From the NCBI RefSeq assembly GCF_030542965.1, contig NZ_JAUAOA010000011.1:1-64000 (forward strand): 64,000 nucleotides of DNA, given 5' to 3'. Each line of letters begins with the position of its first letter. Position 1 is the stretch's first letter. The notes under the pieces are model-generated. The model ran no database searches, had not been told where the DNA came from, and was given only the letters and a program-made list of their open reading frames with translations. Source of the DNA: Azotosporobacter soli. Lineage in GTDB: Bacteria > Bacillota > Negativicutes > SG130. Of this stretch, positions 23,352-32,140 are shown piece after piece. Both the position numbers and the translations under genes were made by a program.

Positions 23352-24473
23352 ATGAATCATCATTTGCAAATGTTGCGACGGGCAGCGCTGTTTTGCGCCG
23401 TGTTGCTGTCGTTTTTCTTTTCCGCTTCGGCCGCGGAGCCGGTCGAGGTGCTGAAATATCCGTATCAGGTGCAGGCCGGCTATGTGCTGCTGCCTTGGGT
23501 CGAAGGCATGGCCGACAAGGACCTGCAGGGATTCGTCAATCGGCAATTGTTGCAAAGCGTGCTGGAATTGGCTGATTCGGCGTCGGAAAGTTCGCTGAAT
23601 GGAAATTTTGACGTCTCTTTTTACAATGAGAATATGATCGGCATACGTTTCAGCGGCTACAGCTATTTGCCGCGGGCCGCACACCCAACGAAACTGGAAC
23701 GCGGCATCCATGTGGATCTGCGCAGTGGAAAACGTTACTCTCTGGCGGAGCTCTTTAAAGCGGACGTTGATTATCACGCCCGGATTAAGGAACTGTGCGG
23801 ACAGGAAGGCGAGCCGTACCGCGTGACGACCGGACTGCCGGAAGCGGCTTGGACGTATCGCTCGTTTGCCGCGGCCTGGGATGAACCGGAAGAGATATTT
23901 TTGCTGGGCAGCGACGGCATAAGGGTGTATGCGGTGCCGTCTTTCGCGCAAGGGGCCATCAGCGGGTATCAGATTCCCTATGAAAAACTGATGGACGTCA
24001 TCGACCGTCAAGGCGAACTGTGGCAGGCGATCAGCAGTAAAAAAGCGCAGCCGGTCACCTGGGGGGCGAGCCGCCAGAACAACAAGTTCAATAAAGACCA
24101 GCTGCAGGTCGGCGATCGGGTAGCCGGACTGCTGACGCGAACGGTGGAGCGAAACGGTGCGTATTTGAGCAAGGCTGTTTTCTTCGGCGAGATTGAGCTG
24201 AGCGGAACCGGTGCATGGAGCAATGACAGCGGCGACGGCCGGGCGTATCTGCTCACTGTCGACCGCGCGTATGAGCGGCGCTTGCCGCGCTGGGACGACT
24301 GGCAGCAGGAAAGCGTGATACGCTTGGATGCGGGCAGCGATGCGAAGCTGCTGGCGCAATTGCCCGAGAGCGCGCTTCGGATCAAAGTGGTTATTGCAGA
24401 TTATTCGCTCGGCGAGCGTCAGATTTTGCGTGTGGCGAGATTGGTAAAAGTGCGGGAAATAGGCTTGCGCTAA
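23352..24473 (+). CDS. Exported DUF3298/RsiV-like domain protein
   Basis: This 373-residue protein has a signal peptide (about residues 8-27). The central part (about 35-235) contains GIHVDLRSGKRYSLAELFK and IFLLGSDGIRVYAVP, characteristic of DUF3298 domains found in RsiV and PdaC. The C-terminal 130 residues are unassigned. Domains of this kind bind lysozyme or peptidoglycan fragments in some proteins; no such role is established here. It is monocistronic. Confidence 0.65.
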   Translation: MNHHLQMLRRAALFCAVLLSFFFSASAAEPVEVLKYPYQVQAGYVLLPWVEGMADKDLQGFVNRQLLQSVLELADSASESSLNGNFDVSFYNENMIGIRFSGYSYLPRAAHPTKLERGIHVDLRSGKRYSLAELFKADVDYHARIKELCGQEGEPYRVTTGLPEAAWTYRSFAAAWDEPEEIFLLGSDGIRVYAVPSFAQGAISGYQIPYEKLMDVIDRQGELWQAISSKKAQPVTWGASRQNNKFNKDQLQVGDRVAGLLTRTVERNGAYLSKAVFFGEIELSGTGAWSNDSGDGRAYLLTVDRAYERRLPRWDDWQQESVIRLDAGSDAKLLAQLPESALRIKVVIADYSLGERQILRVARLVKVREIGLR

Positions 24474-24542
24474 GCGGCGGAATGGATTATGATAAAGACC
24501 CGCCGCAGTGTGCGGGAAATAAATGAAATGAGGCTGTAATTG

Positions 24543-24869
24543 ATGTGCTGTTCATGTAATGAAACATATACGATTTTTTCACTTTCGTTTGTCGTCGCCG
24601 AACCGGTCGAGAACAATATGGAAATGTATCATGCGATTGCCAATTGTTTATTTAAGAACAAGGTGATCTCCAATATCAATGTGGCGAAGAACCGGGCGCT
24701 AACAGAGGACGGCAAGAATCTCTTCTGTTTTGAGCTGCATTTGAGCAATACAAACCATGCAGAGGCTTTAACGCTGGAAAATGTGCAAAAGGCCTTAGCC
24801 GACCTGACTGCGCAGTTTCCCGGCTATTCCGATATGCAGATCAAGCCGCATGTGCATGTGCACGCATAA
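24543..24869 (+). CDS. Small protein with cysteine-rich N-terminus and histidine-rich C-terminus
   Basis: This 108-residue protein starts at ATG 24543; a TTG one codon earlier is in frame. It begins MCCSCNETY and ends KPHVHVHA, so both ends could bind metal. The middle (VKNRALTEDGKNLFCFELHL in part) has an alternating alpha/beta look. The family was not recognised. A strong terminator follows. Confidence 0.6.
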   Translation: MCCSCNETYTIFSLSFVVAEPVENNMEMYHAIANCLFKNKVISNINVAKNRALTEDGKNLFCFELHLSNTNHAEALTLENVQKALADLTAQFPGYSDMQIKPHVHVHA

Positions 24870-24880
24870 GGCGACTGCGT

Positions 24881-24933
24881 AAAAAGACTGTCTCAAACAA
24901 GCGGAGGGATGCTTGCTTTGCGACAGTCTTTTT
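24881..24933 (+). terminator. Bidirectional terminator between convergent genes
   Basis: AAAAAGACTGTC pairs with GACAGTCTTTTT, with an inner CAAGC/GCTTG stem. It serves the plus-strand gene on the left and the minus-strand gene on the right. Confidence 0.9.
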
Positions 24934-24955
24934 CTTTGCTTTATCGTTTTTTCGT

Positions 24956-25276
24956 TTATTTTTCTTCTGCACACATCATGCTGTGCGCCAAAAGGTGCAT
25001 GACGCGGCGCTGCGCAGGAGAGACGCTGCCCTTCTTGCGCAGCAGATGAAGCGTTCCGACCTCTTCTTCGAGGCAGGCGGTACAGAGCGAAACGGCGTCG
25101 GGTGCACCGAAGGCCGAGCCGCAGGCGCGGCAGGTCAGTTTGGGTTTGGCGCGGCCGTCGGCATAGCCCTGCTGCCAACTCTTAGTGTCCAAATCGTCAG
25201 GGCACGCAGCGTCTTCTTCGTTAAGACCGGCAATGAATCCGGCATGCCAAGCGGCGGCATTTATGCTTGCACTCAT
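24956..25276 (-). CDS. Small zinc-ribbon protein
   Basis: The protein has 106 residues. The start at 25276 follows GTGAGG; the six-codon upstream extension has no site. An N-terminal helical part (NAAAWHAGFIAGLNEEDAAC, WQQGYADGRAK) is followed by two CxxC pairs (CRACG and CTACL) that form a probable zinc ribbon. The family was not recognised. Confidence 0.65.
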   Translation of the reverse strand: MSASINAAAWHAGFIAGLNEEDAACPDDLDTKSWQQGYADGRAKPKLTCRACGSAFGAPDAVSLCTACLEEEVGTLHLLRKKGSVSPAQRRVMHLLAHSMMCAEEK

Positions 25277-25487
25277 GAAAAGCCTCACTTTCAATAGAAT
25301 TTTGCGAAAAAGGTAGAGTAAAAGGAGATATGGTTGCTAGATTCTTCTTTTTGCGAAAAAATCCTTTGTAGAAGCAAGCGATTCAGAGAAGCAATGCGCA
25401 AAGACAAGGAACTGACGCGTTTTTGTCGAAGTAATACCGTTGTGAAAAATGTGAGCGATGCAGGCGAGAAGGCAGGTGTGCGAAGAA

Positions 25488-26759
25488 ATGACGGCGCAGA
25501 AAAAAACGGAAATAAAAGAATGGGTAGAAAAAATCGCAGCAGCAAACCAGGAACAATCTTCGCGCTGCTTTGGCATTGATTCGGTGCAGGAGTTATATCC
25601 GCCCTGCCCGGAGGCGGAACTTCGCCTCTATGAACAGTCGCTTGGCCGCCCGCTGCCGCCGAGCTATCGCAAGTTCTTGCGGCTGCACAACGGCTGGGGC
25701 GGTTTCAGCCGCAACATCTCCTTGCTGGGTACGCGTTATCGTCAGGAAAAGGATTTGCTCGCGGCGATCGAAGAGTTTCAGGCGATCGAGGCGTTGGACG
25801 GAAAAATGGGCGCGGCTACCGGAATTTTTGTCGCCGCTGCGCCGGACGGACGTTATTTCTTATATTATGATATCCATACGCGGCGTAAAAACGGCGAGAT
25901 GGAACTGGTCGAATATATCTATCCGAAGGGCGAGGTCTGCTGTTATCCCGATCTCACGACCTATCTGATGAAACATTTCGAGACCTATTGCGGCGGAGGC
26001 GGCGAGACGCTGGTACCCAGCCTGAACGAAGAAATGCGCATGGTCCTGGTCGATGCGGCGCATGGCCAGGAACTTTTGGCGCAGCGTGACCTGAAAGGGT
26101 TAAAGGCGCTCTGGGCGGAGAAGGAATGGGTGCGCAGCAGTCTGCTGCAGTCGATGGCGATCAATGTTCCGCCCTGGGCGGCAACGGACCGGAACCTGCT
26201 CCTGGCGTTTCAGGAAGAGCTGCTCGGCGAAGCCGGGCCAGTCGATCTGCGTGGCTTGGCAATCGCGGCGTTTCTCGAATATGACCTGGAGCTGTTTGAC
26301 AAAGTGGCGTTGACGATGGGCGACAATGTTGCGGGACTCGAGTTTTTTGCGCAGGACTTACTGGCGCAAAAGAAATATGCAGAGGCGCTCAAGGTGCTGA
26401 TTGCGGTCGTGAACAGTTCCAAAGCATCGCTCGATGCGTGGAGCCAGCTGGTCGATGCGCTGCTCGAAGTCGAAATTCCGGAGTTTGATACCAGCGCGCT
26501 TTTGCTCAGGGCGGAGGCCAGAGGGCGCAGCCGGGGCGAGATCTTTCACAAGGTGGCGCGCGTTTGGCTGAAACTGGGCAAAGAGGATCGCGCGTTGGCC
26601 GCGATTGCAAATGCGGTGCGCAGCGGTCAATTGAAACTCGAGGACTTGCACAAGGACGGCCTCTTGGCCGACCTGCATCAGGATCCGAAATTCAACCGCT
26701 TGTTTTTGGAGGCGTACCAGCGGGAAACGCCGAGCAGCAAGCTGAACCGGCGCGTTTGA
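25488..26759 (+). CDS. SMI1/KNR4-domain protein with a helical-repeat C-terminus
   Basis: The protein has 423 residues from ATG 25488 (upstream alternative 25458; both sites are weak). Residues about 30-175 form a SMI1/KNR4 domain (PCPEAELRLYEQSLGRPLP, YRKFLRLHNGWGGF, FLYYDI). The rest is all-helical with TPR-like repeats (YAEALKVLIAVVNSSKASLDAW, KLGKEDRALAAIANAVRSG). SMI1/KNR4 proteins often serve as immunity proteins to polymorphic toxins, but standalone chromosomal versions have varied roles. No toxin gene is adjacent. Confidence 0.75.
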   Translation: MTAQKKTEIKEWVEKIAAANQEQSSRCFGIDSVQELYPPCPEAELRLYEQSLGRPLPPSYRKFLRLHNGWGGFSRNISLLGTRYRQEKDLLAAIEEFQAIEALDGKMGAATGIFVAAAPDGRYFLYYDIHTRRKNGEMELVEYIYPKGEVCCYPDLTTYLMKHFETYCGGGGETLVPSLNEEMRMVLVDAAHGQELLAQRDLKGLKALWAEKEWVRSSLLQSMAINVPPWAATDRNLLLAFQEELLGEAGPVDLRGLAIAAFLEYDLELFDKVALTMGDNVAGLEFFAQDLLAQKKYAEALKVLIAVVNSSKASLDAWSQLVDALLEVEIPEFDTSALLLRAEARGRSRGEIFHKVARVWLKLGKEDRALAAIANAVRSGQLKLEDLHKDGLLADLHQDPKFNRLFLEAYQRETPSSKLNRRV

Positions 26760-26775
26760 CGCGAAATGATAAGAA

Positions 26776-26809
26776 GGAGAGAGAAGCGGCAGCGCTTCTC
26801 TCTCCTTTT
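26776..26809 (+). terminator. Terminator after the SMI1/KNR4 gene
   Basis: A perfect 13-bp stem GGAGAGAGAAGCG/CGCTTCTCTCTCC followed by TTTT. Confidence 0.92.
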
Positions 26810-26909
26810 CAGCGTATAGACAGGGGAAAAAATCTTGCGGCCTTCCCTTCTTCAACTCTTCTTGTAAAAACGTCCCGCTTGCTTCCGTTTTGTCGACAGT
26901 CGCAAAGGA

Positions 26910-27464
26910 TCAAGGTATGTTTTTCAGGAGATTTGCGACCGCGGTCTGTCCGGCGGACTGCCATTTTTCCGTGCCGAGCTTGTTGTTTTCGCTGCCGAAG
27001 CTGAGCGTGATGTAATAGTCGCCTTTTAGGATATGAAGACCGGGCGGCGCGAGGAAGTTGTCGTCGCCGACGTTTTCAAGCTGTTTGGCGTTCGGGAAAT
27101 TCTTCTTCAAGGCTTCAAAGATGGCTTTGGGGGATTGCCCGGCGGCGAGGTTCTCGGCGGTCATCGCGCCTTTTTGCGTGAGCGTGACCTGGCAGAAAGC
27201 ATCTTCCTTCGCATAGACGCAGAGCTTTTGTCCGACGACCGGTTGGCTGCTGAGTTTGCCGGGCGTCAAGATGCGGTTGAGCAAGTGTTCGGCGTCGGAT
27301 TGCGTGAAGACCGCGCTGGCTTCAATGACCTTGGCGTCGAGCGGTGGAGAAGCGCTCGGCGGTTTCGCCGCTGCGGGCGCTTCGGTCGGAGGCGGACTGC
27401 CGCCGCAAGCGGCTAAGAGCAGACAGGCGGATAAGGCAAGTACGAGTAAAAACAGTTTGTGCAT
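26910..27464 (-). CDS. Lipoprotein of unknown function
   Basis: The 184-residue protein has a lipoprotein signal (LLVLALSACLLLAAC with the lipobox cysteine near residue 20). A proline/alanine-rich linker and a globular domain (VFTQSDAEHLLNRIL, FPNAKQLENVGDDNF, DYYITLSFGSE) follow. It lies 56 bp downstream of the CsgG-like gene on the same strand and is probably co-transcribed with it. The family was not recognised. Confidence 0.7.
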   Translation of the reverse strand: MHKLFLLVLALSACLLLAACGGSPPPTEAPAAAKPPSASPPLDAKVIEASAVFTQSDAEHLLNRILTPGKLSSQPVVGQKLCVYAKEDAFCQVTLTQKGAMTAENLAAGQSPKAIFEALKKNFPNAKQLENVGDDNFLAPPGLHILKGDYYITLSFGSENNKLGTEKWQSAGQTAVANLLKNIP

Positions 27465-27519
27465 AAAAGAGCCTCCTTATATTCGGCGGAAATCTGGTGC
27501 AAGAAAAAGGACTTCAGTG

Positions 27520-28386
27520 CTAGGGCTGCAAGACTTTCATGCCGGTTTCGATGCCGTCGGCTAAGCCGGAGACGACGGAGCAGATCGACAATTTTTCTTT
27601 TACCGTCGTGACTTCAAGCGTGGCTATTTCACTGAGCGTTTCATCAAGCACTTCTTTGCTGATCGGGTCGCGCAGCACTCTGGTCTGTCCGACGATCAGG
27701 CGCTGGCCGACGCTGACGCCTTCCCGCGAGCCGCGGTTGATGTAGATGCTGCCGTTTTCATTCAGCACGACCAAACCGGACCATTTGATCGCCGGCAGCT
27801 GCTGGTCCATCCAGACGACGGACTGCGCGATCGCGTTTTCCACCGCTTTGCCCATGTTGTCCTTGTGCTGCGTGCCGAACACCGCGCCGCCGCCGCCAAT
27901 CAGGACGCCGCCGCCGCTCGATTTGCCGACGATGCTTTTCGAGGCGAGCACACGGCCGCTGGCGGTATCGACGATATACATTGTTACGTTGATTTCGGAT
28001 TCCGACTGCGCGCCGCCGAACAGGACGCCGCCAAAGCTGATGCCGCCGCCGCTGTTCGAGGTGTTTTGCACATGCGTAATCACGCCTTTAACCAAGAGCT
28101 GCGCGGCGCTGCCCGCCTGGCCGCTTTCGCTGGCCGCATCGCTGCGCATGTCTTTTTCGCCCAGCACGATGTATTTGCCGGATTGATTGAGTACATCGGT
28201 GAGAACCGCGCCGTACGCGTCGCCGAGCTGATATTGCCCGCTCCAGTTGGAACGGTTTTCAAACTGGGAAACCGCAATCGTATAGCGCAAGCCGGCAGCA
28301 AAGGCGCTGCTGCTTGCCAGAAGTCCGAGAAGTAGAACGAGGCTGCAGAAAATGAGCGCGCGAAACGGTTTCGACGTTGCCATCAT
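27520..28386 (-). CDS. CsgG/curli-assembly-like envelope protein
   Basis: The protein has 288 residues. The start at 28386 is eight nt from GGGAGG; ATG 28392 is only two nt from it. A signal peptide is followed by YTIAVSQFENRSNWSGQY, YGAVLTDVLNQSGKYIVLGE and LLVKGVITHVQN, the pattern of CsgG-type domains, with a glycine-rich loop and TMYIVDTASGRVLAS. A C-terminal domain (VLNENGSIYINRGSREGVSVGQ in part) resembles FlgT/CsgG-associated regions. In didermic Negativicutes such proteins act at the outer membrane. Pore formation here is not shown. Confidence 0.75.
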   Translation of the reverse strand: MMATSKPFRALIFCSLVLLLGLLASSSAFAAGLRYTIAVSQFENRSNWSGQYQLGDAYGAVLTDVLNQSGKYIVLGEKDMRSDAASESGQAGSAAQLLVKGVITHVQNTSNSGGGISFGGVLFGGAQSESEINVTMYIVDTASGRVLASKSIVGKSSGGGVLIGGGGAVFGTQHKDNMGKAVENAIAQSVVWMDQQLPAIKWSGLVVLNENGSIYINRGSREGVSVGQRLIVGQTRVLRDPISKEVLDETLSEIATLEVTTVKEKLSICSVVSGLADGIETGMKVLQP

Positions 28387-28567
28387 GATCATGTCCTCCC
28401 TTATGCCGATTTGAATGAACTAGGGTATTCTTTCTGCATCAGAAGAGCAAATCCTTTCCGGATAGAAGAAGATCCTTGCTGGAAAGAAAGTTCAATTTTT
28501 CCTATGAGAGGATTTGGCCTTTTGCAGTCGAATAGAAGGAACAGGGAGTACTGGGAGGGATGCGGTT

Positions 28568-28831
28568 GTGGCTAAGATGATAGGGACGGTCTACATTGAG
28601 ACGGAATTGAACGAAGCGTTGCTATTGCAATCCGTACGGGAAAAATGGCAGACGAATCCTGGTTACGGCATTGCGGTACCGATCGAGTGGGCGCGGAATG
28701 AAAAATACTGTCATATCTATGTGGAGGATATATCGGATATCGAAACGGTCGAAGCGAAAGTAGCCCGTTTTTTTGCCGAGTTCAGCAACGTTAAGATCCG
28801 ACAGGTCTCCTGGGGCAAGGAAAAATCGTAA
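28568..28831 (+). CDS. Small conserved-looking protein of unknown function
   Basis: The protein has 87 residues from GTG 28568, seven nt after GGGAGGGA. Text such as MIGTVYIETELNEALLLQSV and EDISDIETVEAKVARFFAEF suggests a small alpha/beta fold. It is followed by a hairpin (AGCCGC/GCGGCT, 28846-28866) and a T-rich run. The family was not recognised. Confidence 0.6.
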   Translation: MAKMIGTVYIETELNEALLLQSVREKWQTNPGYGIAVPIEWARNEKYCHIYVEDISDIETVEAKVARFFAEFSNVKIRQVSWGKEKS

Positions 28832-28845
28832 AGAAGCATGGCTAG

Positions 28846-28871
28846 CCGCTCGCTGGGGGCGGCTTTTCTTA
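28846..28871 (+). terminator. Short terminator before the pncB gene
   Basis: AGCCGC and GCGGCT form a 6-bp stem followed by TTTTC. It separates the small upstream gene from pncB. Confidence 0.6.
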
Positions 28872-29042
28872 TGAAACTTGTTCCGTGGCGCGAAAATACG
28901 CTTCACTGGTTTACAGAAAGAGAAGAAGCTGTTCGAGTTATGGTTGACAGATTGAGGACGATGCATGCAAAATGAAGGGAAGACATTCGGAGCAAATAAA
29001 GCGAAGATTTTTGACGCTGCAGGGAAGTTGAAGGGTGGTAAT

Positions 29043-30491
29043 ATGATGGTAAACAATATGACTCTGTCTTTACTTACTGATTTTTATGAACTGACCATGG
29101 CGAACGGCTATCTGAAAAGCGGTCTGGCGGAAAAAACGGCGTACTTTGACATGTTTTTTCGCAGGATACCGGATAATGGCGGTTTCGCGATCATTGCAGG
29201 CGTTGAACAATTGATCGCCTATTTGCAGGAACTGAGCTTTACGGAGGCGGACATCGAATATTTGCGCGGCAAAGCGCTTTTCAGTGAAGAGTTTCTCAAT
29301 TATCTGAAGGACTTTACCTTTAGCTGCGATATCTGGGCGATTCCGGAAGGGACGCCGGTCTTTCCGAACGAACCGATCGTGACGGTGAAAGGGCCGGTGA
29401 TCCAGGCGCAGCTGATCGAGACGATGCTGCTCCTGACGATCAACCACCAGAGCCTGATCGCGACGAAGGCGAACCGCATCGTCCGAGCGGCGAAAGGACG
29501 CAGCGTGATGGAACTCGGCACACGCCGGGCGCAGGGCGTCGACGGCGCACTGCTCGGCGCGCGGGCGGCCTTCATCGGCGGCTGCATCGGTACGGCCTGC
29601 ACGGCGGCGGAAAGCGAATTCGGCATTCCGGCGATCGGCACGATGGCGCATAGCTGGGTACAGATGTTTCCGAGCGAATACGAAGCGTTCAAGGCGTATG
29701 CCGAGACGTATCCGGAGGCCTGCACGCTGTTGGTCGATACGTACAATGTGTTGAAATCGGGGCTGCCGAACGCGATCCGTGTCTTTAATGAAAACGTCGT
29801 GCCGAAAGGCTTTCGTCCGCAGGGCATTCGGATTGACAGCGGCGACATCGCCTATCTGTCGCGCGAAATCCGCAGCCAGCTCGATGCGGCCGGGTTTCCC
29901 GACTGCAAGATCATCGCTTCCAATTCGCTCGACGAGTACATCATCCGCGAACTGCTGCTGCAGGGCGCGAACGTCGACTGCTTCGGCGTCGGCGAGCGTT
30001 TGATCACCGCGAAGTCGGATCCGGTTTTTGGCGGCGTATATAAATTGGTCGCAGTTGAAGATGAAGGGGTTGTGATCCCGAAGATCAAGCTGAGCGAAAA
30101 CGTGGAAAAGATCACGAATCCCGGCTTCAAGCAGGTTTGGCGTCTCTTTGACCGGCGCAACAATAAGGCGATTGCCGACGTGATCACGCTGGCGGACGAA
30201 GAGATCGATGAGCTGAAAAGCTATGAACTGTTCGATCCGGAATTTACCTGGAAACGCAAGCGGGTAAGCGGATTTTACGCCAAGAAGCTGCAGGTGCCGC
30301 TCTTTGAGAAAGGGCGCTGCGTTTATGAAAGTCCGTCGCTGACCGCCGTGCAATCGTATTGCCGCGAGCAGGTCGATAGTTTATGGAGCGAAAGCCTGCG
30401 CTTTGAAAATCCGCATAAATATTATGTGGATTTGTCGCAAGCGCTCTGGGAGATCAAGAACGAACTGCTGCGCCAGTATACGATGGAGTAA
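29043..30491 (+). CDS. pncB: Nicotinate phosphoribosyltransferase
   Basis: This 482-residue protein makes nicotinate mononucleotide from nicotinate and PRPP in NAD salvage. The starts at 29043 and 29046 both follow AAGGGTGG; the 26-codon upstream extension lacks a site. Family marks include LLTDFYELTMANGYL, ELGTRRAQGVDGALLGARAAF (in part), TMAHSWVQMF, IRIDSGDIAYLS and FGVGERLITA. A possible promoter (TTGACA at 28944, CAAAAT at 28968, 18-bp spacer) lies upstream. No neighbour belongs to NAD metabolism. Confidence 0.93.
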   Translation: MMVNNMTLSLLTDFYELTMANGYLKSGLAEKTAYFDMFFRRIPDNGGFAIIAGVEQLIAYLQELSFTEADIEYLRGKALFSEEFLNYLKDFTFSCDIWAIPEGTPVFPNEPIVTVKGPVIQAQLIETMLLLTINHQSLIATKANRIVRAAKGRSVMELGTRRAQGVDGALLGARAAFIGGCIGTACTAAESEFGIPAIGTMAHSWVQMFPSEYEAFKAYAETYPEACTLLVDTYNVLKSGLPNAIRVFNENVVPKGFRPQGIRIDSGDIAYLSREIRSQLDAAGFPDCKIIASNSLDEYIIRELLLQGANVDCFGVGERLITAKSDPVFGGVYKLVAVEDEGVVIPKIKLSENVEKITNPGFKQVWRLFDRRNNKAIADVITLADEEIDELKSYELFDPEFTWKRKRVSGFYAKKLQVPLFEKGRCVYESPSLTAVQSYCREQVDSLWSESLRFENPHKYYVDLSQALWEIKNELLRQYTME

Positions 30492-30535
30492 GGTCTGGCA
30501 AAAGAAAAGGCTCCTGAGAAAAGGAAGGGTGCGCG

Positions 30536-31978
30536 ATGACGGAAAAAAGCGAAGGCAAAAGCGCCGCGTTGACGGTGGAAAGTGCGGAAGAAGCCAAATT
30601 AATGCTGGAAGCAATCATCGATGCGACGCAGGACATCATCTCGGTCGCAGGGCTTGACGGCCGGCTGCTTTTGGTCAATCAGGCGTATACCCGCGTGATC
30701 GGACTGAGCAAGGCGGAGGTGATCGGGCAACCGGCAACGGTCGATATCAGCGAGGGCGAGAGCATGCATCTGCATGTCATGCAGACGCGCGAGCCGGTTG
30801 TCGGCGTACCGATGCAGGTCGGGCCGCAAAAGCGCGAGGTCATCGTCAACGCCGCGCCGGTGCTTGTCCAGGGCGAACTGAAGGGCAGCGTGATCGTTGC
30901 GCATGACGTCTCGGAAATCCGTCGCCTGACCGAAGAACTGAAACGGATAAAATCACTTGTGCGCAAGATGCAAAGCCGCTATACGTTCGCGGACATCATC
31001 GCAGTCGGCGCTGAAATGAGTGATGTCGTCGCCGCCGCAAAGCGCAGCGCGGAAAGTTCGGTGACCGTGCTTTTAAGCGGTGAGAGCGGCACCGGCAAGG
31101 AACTGTTCGCGCATGCGATTCACCACGCCAGTCCACGCCGCAACGAACCGCTGATTCGCGTGAACTGCACCGCGATTCCGGAAACGCTGATTGAAAGCGA
31201 ACTGTTCGGCTATGAAGCGGGCGCGTTTACCGGCGCGCTGAAGCGCGGCAAAAAAGGCTTGTTTGAAGAATCGGGGCATGGCACGATTTTTCTCGATGAA
31301 ATAGGCGAGATACCGCTGCATGTGCAGGCCAAGCTGTTGCGCGTTCTGCAGGAAAAGGAAATTATCCGGGTTGGCGGGACACGGTCGATCCCGGTCGACA
31401 TCCGGGTAATCGCGGCGACGAACCGCAATCTCTGGGAAGCGGTTCAGCAGGGCTCGTTTCGTGAAGACTTATATTACCGGATTCACGTTTTCCCGATCGC
31501 GATCCCGCCGCTGCGTAAACGGCGCGATGAATTCGCCTATCTGGTGCGTCATTTGCTGACGAAACTCAACGGCGAATACGGCCGCAACGTGGCGAAGGTT
31601 TCAAATGAAGCGATGGCGCTGTTGCTGCAGCATGACTGGCCGGGAAATGTGCGGGAACTCGAAAATGTTCTGGCGCGCAGCATGATCAGCATGCAGTTTT
31701 CGGAAACGGTGCTGCAGGCGGCGCATCTGCCGCAACTTGCGCAAACGGAACGCCGTCCGGCAAAAACGACTCCGGGCGCGCCAGCCTGCGCCGCGCTGAC
31801 GCTCGCGGCGGCAGTAGAAGAGACGGAACGTGCGGCCATCCTCGCCGCGCTGCAAGCGGCGGGCAACAATAAGACGCTCGCGGCGAAACACCTTGGCATC
31901 ACGGTGCGCAATCTATATTACAAACTGGAAAAATATCGCATCACGACCGGCGGACACGATATCGAGTGTGAAAAATAA
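30536..31978 (+). CDS. Sigma-54-dependent activator (PAS-AAA-Fis)
   Basis: This 480-residue protein has an N-terminal PAS domain (about 22-135), an AAA+ domain with Walker A GESGTGKE near residue 183, the sigma-54 contact loop GAFTGA near 228, and a C-terminal Fis-type helix-turn-helix ([20 protein letters not shown]). Such proteins bind upstream sites and remodel sigma-54 polymerase. The next gene, methionine gamma-lyase, has a near-consensus -24/-12 promoter, so it is the obvious target. The PAS ligand is unknown. Confidence 0.93.
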   Translation: MTEKSEGKSAALTVESAEEAKLMLEAIIDATQDIISVAGLDGRLLLVNQAYTRVIGLSKAEVIGQPATVDISEGESMHLHVMQTREPVVGVPMQVGPQKREVIVNAAPVLVQGELKGSVIVAHDVSEIRRLTEELKRIKSLVRKMQSRYTFADIIAVGAEMSDVVAAAKRSAESSVTVLLSGESGTGKELFAHAIHHASPRRNEPLIRVNCTAIPETLIESELFGYEAGAFTGALKRGKKGLFEESGHGTIFLDEIGEIPLHVQAKLLRVLQEKEIIRVGGTRSIPVDIRVIAATNRNLWEAVQQGSFREDLYYRIHVFPIAIPPLRKRRDEFAYLVRHLLTKLNGEYGRNVAKVSNEAMALLLQHDWPGNVRELENVLARSMISMQFSETVLQAAHLPQLAQTERRPAKTTPGAPACAALTLAAAVEETERAAILAALQAAGNNKTLAAKHLGITVRNLYYKLEKYRITTGGHDIECEK

Positions 31979-31990
31979 ATCACTGAAAAA

Positions 31991-32032
31991 AACGACAGGG
32001 AGTCTGAAAAATATTTCAGACTCCCTGTCGTT
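31991..32032 (+). terminator. 19-bp perfect inverted repeat between the activator and megL
   Basis: AACGACAGGGAGTCTGAAA (31991-32009) pairs exactly with 32014-32032 around AATA. A-rich sequence lies before it, but there is no T run after it. It is probably the activator-gene terminator. It also sits 40 bp upstream of the sigma-54 promoter, so a regulatory role cannot be excluded. Confidence 0.65.
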
Positions 32033-32070
32033 ACGTGCGACAAACGGCGGTTAACAACAGAGCCGATTTT

Positions 32071-32086
32071 TGGCATGCATTTTGCG
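32071..32086 (+). promoter_or_regulatory. Sigma-54 (-24/-12) promoter for methionine gamma-lyase
   Basis: TGGCAT-GCATT-TTGCG has the exact GG/GC spacing of the sigma-54 consensus. It lies 55 bp before the megL start and next to an activator gene. Confidence 0.85.
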
Positions 32087-32140
32087 TATTAATAAGAGAA
32101 AGCGTAAATGGTTTTGCTAAATTGAGGAGGTACGAAGGAA

